Origin: Bacteroidota bacterium
GTDB taxonomy: Bacteria > Bacteroidota > Bacteroidia > AKYH767-A > OLB10
Length of the DNA: 64,000 nucleotides
Assembly: GCA_016717725.1 (NCBI GenBank)
Contig: JADKFA010000044.1
Coordinates: forward strand, 124,001-188,000
Direction of reading: 5' to 3'
Both the position numbers and the translations under genes were made by a program. Each line of letters starts with the position of its first letter. Positions within the stretch are counted from its first letter, which is position 1. Positions 9,201 to 15,769 of the stretch are shown here, piece after piece. The notes beneath the pieces are model-generated. The model had not been told where the DNA came from. It did not search any database and saw nothing but the letters and a program-made list of their open reading frames with translations.

Positions 9201-11997
9201 TTCTTTTAATATTACAGTGTTAGGGGCTAATATAAATGCTGGACCAGATACCACTATTTGCAGTAACAGTTCCTTGTTTTCTCTTAATGCAATTCCAATT
9301 GGAGGGACCTGGAGTGGAGGAGGAATTATAAATCAATCGTCTGGTTTATATAATCCAGCTTTACCTTTAACTAGTGTAGACACTGTAGTATATACTTTTG
9401 TCGATAGCGTGTATAATTGTATTGTAAAGGACACACTTCTCGTTACAATATTTCGACCAACAGCTAGTGCGACCTCATTTCCAGACACAGCATGTATAAA
9501 TCAACCTATCCTTTTTTCAAATAACGCAACTGGAACGACCTCTATTTGGAATTTAGGTGATGGAAGTGCGCTAAACACCCTAAATAGCTTTACGCATACT
9601 TATCTTTCTTCTGGCCCATTTACAGTTACATTGATTTATGAAAATCAATACGGATGCAGAGATACAAGTATTGGAGTAATCGAAATAGTAGAGCCACCGA
9701 ATGCACTTTTTTCACTCGATACAAATAGAGGTTGTGCGGTTTTACCAATAACAATTTCTAATCTTAGTTCGTTCTACGGTGGAAATTCTTATAGTTGGGA
9801 TTATGGAAATGCAGGTATTGATAGTACTTTCAATCCAGGGACGGTTTTCTTTGACCAAGGGCCAGGAGATTCAACAATTTATTATATTACGTTAACTGTA
9901 GCAAATGGTTGTGGAGTTGCCATTCACACCGACAGTATTGTCGTTTATCCAATTCCTGTTCCAGACTTTGGCATGGTATATAATGATAGCTGCTCACCTG
10001 CACTTGTTTCTTTCAACAACATTACAACAGGACAACCACAATTGTTTGAATGGTTTATAAATGGTGTTTCTGTCTCAATAGACTCAATATTACCACCAAA
10101 TGTTTTTATTGCAGATAGTACTGATTCAACTTATATAATTACGCTTGTTGCATCAAACAGATGTGGAACCGATTCAATTTCTAAATCCCTTACAGTTCGA
10201 CCGAATGAAGTTACTGCCTTTTTTAACACTGATCATATATTTGGATGTAGACCACTCAATGTTACTTTTACAAGTGTAGTTGCTGCCAGTTCAATTATTA
10301 ATTGGGATTTTGGTGATGGAAATACCGCTTCTGGTGAAATTGTAACGCACACTTATGATACGGCAGGTATTTTCATAATCTGGCAATATGTAGATAATTT
10401 ATGTGGATTTGATTCAGTTAGTCAGGTTATAGAAGTCTTGCCCCAACCTGAATTAAGTTTTTTAATTCCACCAAAATTCTGTGATAACGAAATCGTTTCC
10501 ATTATAAATACATCTCCAAATATTTCTGGGTATACTTGGGATTTTGGAGATTTAACAAGTCTAGATTCTATTCAATATTCTCCAACACATTTATTTTCTA
10601 CACCTGGACAATATACAGTGACTTTAATTGGGTTCGCAGATAATACCGGATGTTCTGACACACTTTCTCAGTTAATAAATATTGTAGGGCATCCAATTGC
10701 AGATTTTAATTTAAGTACCACATCTGGTTGTGTTCCTTTACAATTGACTTTAACCAGTACAAGTCTAAATGCATCTTATTATTTATGGTCAATGGGGAAT
10801 ACTGATACCTTGATCGGAAATCCTTCTAGCTATATCTACCTAGACTCTGGTCAATATGCTATTAACTTAACTGTAATTGACACGAACTTATGTAGAGATG
10901 ATTCAACATATTATTTTATCACTGCATTTCCTATCCCCTCAGCTGAATTTACCTACTCTCAACAACCCAATTGTTCAATTCCAACTTTCGTAAGCTTTAC
11001 TAATAATAGTATCGGTGCAAACAGCTACCAATGGGACATGGGCCTTTTTGGACAATCATCAACGGCCAATCCCGTTGTACCATTTAATTCTTCAAGTAGT
11101 TTTACCTGTACTCTTGTAGCTATTAATTCTTACAATTGTAAAGACACTATTCAAAAATTAATAAAAATTTACGACAATCCAATTGCCAACTTTACTCCAA
11201 AAGACACTACTGGTTGCGTTCCTTTTTCACTGTCATTTATAAACACTTCCTTAAATGCAAATGGAGGGAATTGGAGTTTTGGAAATGGAGATAGTTCATA
11301 TCAATATAACCCAGTTTATACATTTAATACAACAGGAAGTTATTCAATTACACTTATAGCAAATATGGATTCAATCTGCTTTGACACAATTACTGTTTCA
11401 AACACAGTAAATGTTCTTCCAATTCCAAAAGCCGATTTCACTTTTAGCCAAGTAATTGATACCCTTGTAAACCCAAGTGGCATATATAATTTTACAGATT
11501 TATCAATTGATGCTATTAAATGGCAATGGGACTTTGGAGATAATAGTCCGATTGATGCAAACCAAAATCCTATCCATCGTTTTGAAAACAATGGCGTATT
11601 TTATGTTTCTTTAACTGTGTTCAATACGGAGGGGTGTCCAGATACTGTTACTAAAATCGTAGAAGTAGATTACTTAAGTTCATTATTTATACCCAATGCA
11701 TTTTCGCCAGACGCTGGCACTCCCGAAACAAAATATTTTATACCTAAAGGTGCGGGGATTAGTGAATATACTATTGAAGTGTTTTCTCCCTATGGTGAAA
11801 AGGTTTGGTCATCTAACGCTTTGACAAATGGTCATCCATCAGAATATTGGGATGGTTCATTAAATGGAACAACTCTCCCACAAGGAGCATATGTTTGGAA
11901 GGCTTATGCCATTTTTCAAAATGGTAGTATTTGGAATGGGATGAGTTATAATGGTGAAAAACCAATAAAAGTTGGTTCGGTAATGATTATTAGGTAA
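6283..11997 (+). CDS. Giant PKD-repeat adhesin with type B T9SS sorting domain
   Basis: 1904-residue secreted protein. A signal peptide ends at about residue 19 (VFGQC). Many PKD-like beta-sandwich domains follow, recognisable by WDFGDGS/WSFPGGSP and by TYT.PGTYTITYTV-type strands. From about 6930 to 8480 a cysteine-rich block repeats with an exact period of 516 bases (172 residues), marked by the GCC..P..DC.WDT...LQGP motif at 7192, 7708 and 8224. The last roughly 90 residues (from SLFIPNAFSPD) form the gliding-motility-type C-terminal domain used as a type B T9SS signal. It is probably a surface adhesin needing the PorP/SprF partner upstream, with which it overlaps by 16 bases. Cysteines may form disulfides after export. 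The ORF is intact despite its length. Confidence 0.93.
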   Translation: MSRLLIAIFILFSINSVFGQCPTWPNLQDCGPLIANGGLCNSTTVFCVGDSVGVQNTSTGVIDSSFICWDDGSPVQKFAGVFPGCLKHFYNYKPDSCVGGNGQIQKEIRIGIKKACASGESFHFISTPIDIKFNPHADINVSPIVACLGVPVIITNSSCPNASNPTHFWDFGDGSTSSSQYPSSHTYNTPGTYTITYTVTNSCGSSTQSKTVTVLPPTTVNPITQLIDYCSPSNFTPDVNSNNALTFLWTSSPMSGINISLPTDSQPFFQINSAGIYNIQLNVTGCCNSPGSDCSWDTSMTILQGPNVTSNPIPTFCGNAVLNPSTYISATGSISQYNWSFPGGSPNSSTSQNPGNISFNSSGNYPITLVVISSCGNDTLTDTVRVLPPTIIQPLLNYTGNCTPLQITGNLNPSNATSYLWGMSPSSNGTISAPSNSNTNITINTPGVVTITANANGCCTAPLSDCTWDTTLTILQGPNVSLNAIPTFCGSAFITPTNYFSAQGNISQYNWSFPGGSPSSSTNSNPGNITYNTPGNYAITLSVLNNCGVASITDTIRILPPTIIQPQLNFTGLCTPLQITGNMNPSNTQTISWNLNPTTNGVIVSPSLAQTQITLTTAGSTSISASATGCCTSPLSNCNWDTTLNVLQGPILNAAPIPDFCNSANVNIGQYFSFGGAISTYQWDFTGGSPATSNSANPGSVIYNSPGNYQITLIATGSCGADTVTNNLLVGAPTIININPTDIFGCDSLTVNYINNSPLLQSYSWVANNGVFIGGTNNTSISPSIFYSTPGFYSVNVTASSPGCSPISNNFNVTIGEAPHLSQTGTIDDICDTISLNLNNYFNLSPSTSDSGYLWTITYNGNILFNYSGNNPVPIIIQDTGTYAVYVLAWNACDSIILIDTFRYNLPSTLILPNDTTVCKGSGPIPLLATPSNGNWSWNGIIISSGNFITSLTNQVVNQMIYSFGVATCAVSDSFNITVLGANINAGPDTTICSNSSLFSLNAIPIGGTWSGGGIINQSSGLYNPALPLTSVDTVVYTFVDSVYNCIVKDTLLVTIFRPTASATSFPDTACINQPILFSNNATGTTSIWNLGDGSALNTLNSFTHTYLSSGPFTVTLIYENQYGCRDTSIGVIEIVEPPNALFSLDTNRGCAVLPITISNLSSFYGGNSYSWDYGNAGIDSTFNPGTVFFDQGPGDSTIYYITLTVANGCGVAIHTDSIVVYPIPVPDFGMVYNDSCSPALVSFNNITTGQPQLFEWFINGVSVSIDSILPPNVFIADSTDSTYIITLVASNRCGTDSISKSLTVRPNEVTAFFNTDHIFGCRPLNVTFTSVVAASSIINWDFGDGNTASGEIVTHTYDTAGIFIIWQYVDNLCGFDSVSQVIEVLPQPELSFLIPPKFCDNEIVSIINTSPNISGYTWDFGDLTSLDSIQYSPTHLFSTPGQYTVTLIGFADNTGCSDTLSQLINIVGHPIADFNLSTTSGCVPLQLTLTSTSLNASYYLWSMGNTDTLIGNPSSYIYLDSGQYAINLTVIDTNLCRDDSTYYFITAFPIPSAEFTYSQQPNCSIPTFVSFTNNSIGANSYQWDMGLFGQSSTANPVVPFNSSSSFTCTLVAINSYNCKDTIQKLIKIYDNPIANFTPKDTTGCVPFSLSFINTSLNANGGNWSFGNGDSSYQYNPVYTFNTTGSYSITLIANMDSICFDTITVSNTVNVLPIPKADFTFSQVIDTLVNPSGIYNFTDLSIDAIKWQWDFGDNSPIDANQNPIHRFENNGVFYVSLTVFNTEGCPDTVTKIVEVDYLSSLFIPNAFSPDAGTPETKYFIPKGAGISEYTIEVFSPYGEKVWSSNALTNGHPSEYWDGSLNGTTLPQGAYVWKAYAIFQNGSIWNGMSYNGEKPIKVGSVMIIR

Positions 11998-12048
11998 GCT
12001 AAGATATTTGTATGCTTCTACTATTTATTTGAATATTATTGTAGCCGC

Positions 12049-12975
12049 CTATTCGCTATTTCTTTTATCAAACAAATCATAATAATTTATACTTACTAAT
12101 TCTCTCTCAAATTGTGTTCTTTTATATAACAACTCACTTATCTCTTTATCATACACTTCTATTTCTCTGTTCAACTCCTCGTTTCTTTCAATTGCAGACT
12201 TCAATTTTTTAAGTTTACTATGAAAGTTATTATTGAAAAGTTTATCCATAAATTTGGTTACCTTGTCGCGTCTTATATAAACCCATCCTTTTTCAACTAT
12301 ACTATTTATCATAAATTCCTTTAAAGAGTCTATCGTAAAGTCATGTTCATGTAACTTTAAAAAACTTCGTAGATCTATTGATACTGTTGAAATATCAAGG
12401 GCAGCAATTTTTTGTAGTTTATCACTTTTAATAGGATTTGAAAAGAACGGTTCAACAAACAATTCTTTCCCTTCAATAAGTAAAACTATATCCACCCTAA
12501 TATCTCCCAATGTCGTCTGGTATTCTCTCTCTATAAAACAACTCTCAATTCTAATTTCAGTAGGCTCTTGAAAAACCCTACCAAGTAGATTGAAATTTTT
12601 GGCGTGAAACCTAGCATTTATACCTGCGTATTCTAAATATTCGTTGAGTTTATTAATTATAATTGGGTTTTGATATGGATTAGTGTCAAAATGATGAAAT
12701 GTAATGGGTGGCAACTTTATTATATCAATAGTTTTGAATATTTCCTTAGACAACCAATGAATATAAGATTCAAAGGAAAGACTAAGGACGCAGTTCGATT
12801 CTATGTCGTGTCTAAAATGTGCAGATTGTTTTACTCTTCTATTTACAGCAACTAAATCTGCCTTACAATTGGGACAATAACAATTGCACTCTTTTCCATT
12901 TTTTACATCGATTACATGAACAAGTTTATTTGTTTCTTTTTCTAGTGCTATTGGAATTCGAATATTAGTAGCCAT
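12049..12975 (-). CDS. CoiA-like competence/nuclease family protein
   Basis: 308-residue protein resembling CoiA. The N-terminus has a zinc-ribbon-like CxCPxC (residues about 32-37) followed by HFRH, the usual CoiA beginning. The central part has a nuclease-like core: LGDIRVDIVLLIEGKELFVEPFF, in which Asp and Glu could match the PD-(D/E)XK pattern, although the family's common E-x-Q/V strand reads VEPFF here. The C-terminus (about 250-300) is a charged coiled coil. CoiA proteins are linked to natural transformation in Firmicutes; in Bacteroidota their role is unclear. The gene is isolated, converging with the adhesin gene, and has no competence gene beside it. Confidence 0.6.
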   Translation of the reverse strand: MATNIRIPIALEKETNKLVHVIDVKNGKECNCYCPNCKADLVAVNRRVKQSAHFRHDIESNCVLSLSFESYIHWLSKEIFKTIDIIKLPPITFHHFDTNPYQNPIIINKLNEYLEYAGINARFHAKNFNLLGRVFQEPTEIRIESCFIEREYQTTLGDIRVDIVLLIEGKELFVEPFFSNPIKSDKLQKIAALDISTVSIDLRSFLKLHEHDFTIDSLKEFMINSIVEKGWVYIRRDKVTKFMDKLFNNNFHSKLKKLKSAIERNEELNREIEVYDKEISELLYKRTQFERELVSINYYDLFDKRNSE

Positions 12976-13032
12976 TTGAAATGGTTTTCTAAAGGATAAA
13001 ATATGACAGGAACAAAGTAATACTTACAGTCC

Positions 13033-14439
13033 CTACTCCACCACCAATCGTCCAACACTTCGAGAATAGGAAGAGACTGCAGAGTAAAAATACAATCCCG
13101 GAGATAAATTTAATTCCAATTGTAAAGCTGGAACAGTTAAAGGAACCTGCATTACTTCTTGTCCCATAATATTAGTAATAAATAAAGTGGTAGGTTTTGT
13201 AAAGTTGTTGACTTGAATGTTGATGGTTCCACTTGTAGGGTTTGGAAAAACAGAAATTGTATTTTCCTTTTTATCAATTTCGTTGACGGGAGTGGCACCG
13301 CTGTATTCAATTAAATCGGCATATGGAATTCCACCCGTAGCAAATGAACCCGTATAAATGACCGTGTAGTTATTGGTTGTTAAATCGAATTTATAGATGA
13401 CACCTAAACTATTTGCACCTCCACTGGCGGTCATGCCATATAAATTTCCATCGCTCGCCATCATCACGTTTCCGTATGGACTTGCGCCCGTAGGGGTATC
13501 AAAATCGTGTAGCTTGGTCATAGTATTGTTGGAAATTTGATATTTGAAAATTACGCCTTTGTTGTTGTTTACTCCGCCTTGAGAAGTACATCCATATAAA
13601 ACTCCTCCCACTTCAATTAACTGCGACCAAGGCGCAGAACCATCGGTGCCATTGAAGTTGTGTACTACTGTGTAATTATTATTGGTAGGATCTAAACTAA
13701 AAATTACACCGTAGCCTCCCGTTCCACCACCAAAGGCCATTCCATATAACAATCCGTTGCTGGCTTGTCTGAGTGTGCCGAAGGGTGTCCATCCCATCAT
13801 GAATGAAAATTCATGTACAACTGAAAATGTTGTTGTCGGAATATCATAACTAAAAATAACGCCTCCACTATTTACTCCACCAGAAGTGGTCATGCCGTAA
13901 ATTTTATTATTCACCGTCGATTGCATCACACCTCCAAGTGGAAGTTGCCCCGTGAGAATATCAAAATCATGACGTTTAGAATACGTGTTGTTCGTTAAAT
14001 TAAATTCATAAAAAACACCTTTGTCAAATATGCCGCCGTTGTTGGTTAAGCCAAATAAACTATTATTGTTACTTGCTTTGATGATAGGTCCACGAGGATA
14101 ATATCCAGAAAGCGAATCCATGCTATACAACATGGTGTAATTATTTGTCCCGGGGTTATAACTATAAATATCACCAACGGAATTCAAACCACCGCTTGTT
14201 GAATTTCCATAGATCAGTGTACTGCTGATGGGCAAGAGATTACTTTGAATACTTCCGCCGTTTACACCGCCTGTGCAAACATAGTCCATGTTGTAGCCCG
14301 TGCCGTCGCCGTTTATTTTAATGATACCACCAATGCCGAAGGGGCCACCAAGGGCCATGCTGCCCCAGAGCTCAGGAATTTGTGAAGAAGCACAGAGGGT
14401 AAATAAAATACTTAAGAGAGAAAGTAAGGTTTTTTTCAT
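13033..14439 (-). CDS. GloVer-repeat exoprotein with type A T9SS sorting domain
   Basis: 468-residue secreted protein. A signal peptide of about 19 residues ends CASSQ. It is followed by eight or so repeats of about 45 residues with the pattern LYGMT..GG....GVIF.Y....N.....H.F, the tandem repeat known as GloVer (TIGR03803), expected to form a beta-propeller or similar fold. The last roughly 80 residues (VFPNPTSGTINIQV to the end) are a type A T9SS domain, so the mature protein should be on the surface or released. Nothing indicates catalysis. The gene is single, leftward, with a palindrome-rich spacer upstream. Confidence 0.88.
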   Translation of the reverse strand: MKKTLLSLLSILFTLCASSQIPELWGSMALGGPFGIGGIIKINGDGTGYNMDYVCTGGVNGGSIQSNLLPISSTLIYGNSTSGGLNSVGDIYSYNPGTNNYTMLYSMDSLSGYYPRGPIIKASNNNSLFGLTNNGGIFDKGVFYEFNLTNNTYSKRHDFDILTGQLPLGGVMQSTVNNKIYGMTTSGGVNSGGVIFSYDIPTTTFSVVHEFSFMMGWTPFGTLRQASNGLLYGMAFGGGTGGYGVIFSLDPTNNNYTVVHNFNGTDGSAPWSQLIEVGGVLYGCTSQGGVNNNKGVIFKYQISNNTMTKLHDFDTPTGASPYGNVMMASDGNLYGMTASGGANSLGVIYKFDLTTNNYTVIYTGSFATGGIPYADLIEYSGATPVNEIDKKENTISVFPNPTSGTINIQVNNFTKPTTLFITNIMGQEVMQVPLTVPALQLELNLSPGLYFYSAVSSYSRSVGRLVVE

Positions 14440-14564
14440 GATGGGAAAGTTTGAGAAAATAAAGATAATAATTTATTCTAAAATCAATGTTGATGGGCCA
14501 CAGATTTTTTATGATGATTATGATTTTTTATGATTTGTTCTAGGACGACTAAAAACTAATCTTC

Positions 14565-14611
14565 ATAGCGAAGCCTCGCTATCAAATCACTTCATCGCGA
14601 GGCTTCGCGAT
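14565..14611. repeat. Pair of GCGAGGCTTCGC-type palindromes
   Basis: Two small hairpins: 14565-14582 (arms ATAGCGA/TCGCTAT) and 14594-14611 (arms ATCGCGA/TCGCGAT), with loops AGCC and GGCT. A related element interrupts the truncated gene copy near 2359-2377. Just left, 14490-14540 has a GATGGGCC(A/G)CAG plus TTTTTTATGAT repeat that recurs near 24908-24955. Confidence 0.65.
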
Positions 14612-14615
14612 CAAA

Positions 14616-15413
14616 TTAACCAGATCGTTCATCTCGTTTGGTGTAGCCCATCCCTTGTAATTTTAAATCGCGGAAAACTTTTAATTCTATTTCTGGGAGG
14701 ATGGGATCGCCGATGGGTTGGAGGAGGTCGATGTCGTTTTCGCGCGGACTCTTTATTCTTTTGCTGATGGGATAGGCGTTCATCTCATCATCTGTATACG
14801 GTTCGAGGAGATCGGTGATTTGGTTGAGGTGTTCTGCTTCCAGCCATTTGCGTTCGTCGCTCTCGTGAAGGATGACTGGTGAACGGTGATGTCCGATTTG
14901 TTGAATGACTTTGTTGGGTGTAGTGGTGATGATGGAAAATGAATGAATGATTTCACCCGTTTCTTTATTCGCCCACTCATCCCAGATTCCAGCTAAGGCC
15001 ATGGGTCGGCGCTTGAGGTAGACGAGGTATGGTTTGTCGAGTTTTTCTTTTTTCGGACCTTCAATAAAATAATCGGCAATGATTAAACACCGTTGGGAAC
15101 GGATGGGTTTTCGGAAAGAAGGTTTGCTGATGATTCCCTTCGCACCACGATAAGTTGGATCATCATCACTGTTGTGATCTCCTTCTGCTCGCGCATTGAT
15201 TAAGTACATGGGTTTCTTTGCCCAAAAAGGAGTCAATCCAAAATGAAAAAACTGAATCTCATTGGGCTTGTCGTTCGTAATCACAGGAGCCAAGGCGCCA
15301 GGTACCACATTAAAATTGGGTAAACTAACGCGCGCGGAATATTGCTGCGCCACGGCGTTGAAACGCTTTTCGTAGGATTTGATATTGTCGATTAAGATAT
15401 AGCGGCCACACAT
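14616..15413 (-). CDS. SOS response-associated peptidase (SRAP/HMCES/YedK family)
   Basis: 265-residue SRAP-domain protein, the family that covalently traps abasic sites in single-stranded DNA. The start is fixed by Met1-Cys2 (MCGRY): after Met removal Cys2 forms the crosslink. The other key residues are present: Asn73 in INARAEG, Glu118 in ADYFIEG and His175 in GHHRSPVIL. Length is at the upper end for the bacterial family. It acts in the cytoplasm at damaged replication forks. It may be functionally related to the DnaE polymerase at the window start but is not linked to it. A repeat array abuts its start codon, leaving almost no unique upstream sequence; the promoter must lie in or beyond the array. 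Confidence 0.94.
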   Translation of the reverse strand: MCGRYILIDNIKSYEKRFNAVAQQYSARVSLPNFNVVPGALAPVITNDKPNEIQFFHFGLTPFWAKKPMYLINARAEGDHNSDDDPTYRGAKGIISKPSFRKPIRSQRCLIIADYFIEGPKKEKLDKPYLVYLKRRPMALAGIWDEWANKETGEIIHSFSIITTTPNKVIQQIGHHRSPVILHESDERKWLEAEHLNQITDLLEPYTDDEMNAYPISKRIKSPRENDIDLLQPIGDPILPEIELKVFRDLKLQGMGYTKRDERSG

Positions 15414-15420
15414 GAGAGGT

Positions 15421-15660
15421 TACGAATTACGAATCGATACGAATGTACGAATTACGAATCATACGAATACGCTAACGGATTACGAACTACGAATCGATAC
15501 GAATGTACGAATTACGAATCATACGAATACGCTAACGGATTACGAATTACGAATCGATACGAATGTACGAATTACGAATCATACGAATACGCTAACGGAT
15601 TACGAACTACGAATCGATACGAATGTACGAATTACGAATCATACGAATACGCTAATACGC
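15421..15660. repeat. Four tandem 60-bp repeats (TACGAAT-rich)
   Basis: Four head-to-tail 60-bp units start at 15421, 15481, 15541 and 15601. Units 1 and 3 read ACGAATTACG where units 2 and 4 read ACGAACTACG, so the array is also two 120-bp units. Each unit contains TACGAATTACGAATC-like sub-repeats. It begins 8 bases upstream of the SRAP start codon. The open frame through it is an artefact of a 60-bp period. Confidence 0.92.
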
Positions 15661-15669
15661 GAAATGCAT

Positions 15670-15729
15670 AGAAGCTAGAAGCTAGAAGCTAGAAGCTAGA
15701 AGCTAGAAGCTAGAAGCTAGAAGCTAGAA
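15670..15729. repeat. Heptanucleotide tandem repeat (AGAAGCT)n
   Basis: Eight complete AGAAGCT units (15670-15725) plus a partial ninth, directly after the 60-bp array and before the 3' end of the next leftward gene. A degenerate relative with CTAGAAGCCAGCAG occurs near 34010-34040. Confidence 0.9.
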
Positions 15730-15769
15730 AATCCATTTCAAAACTAGAATCAATTTAAGAAAAAAAATC

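Noticed and set aside
15421..15660. CRISPR-like array
   Set aside because: Whole 60-bp units repeat with no unique spacers, and there are no cas genes.
15412..15678. Open frame through the 60-bp repeats
   Set aside because: A 60-bp period is divisible by three and simply repeats the same codons; the product is a pure repeat with no start signal.
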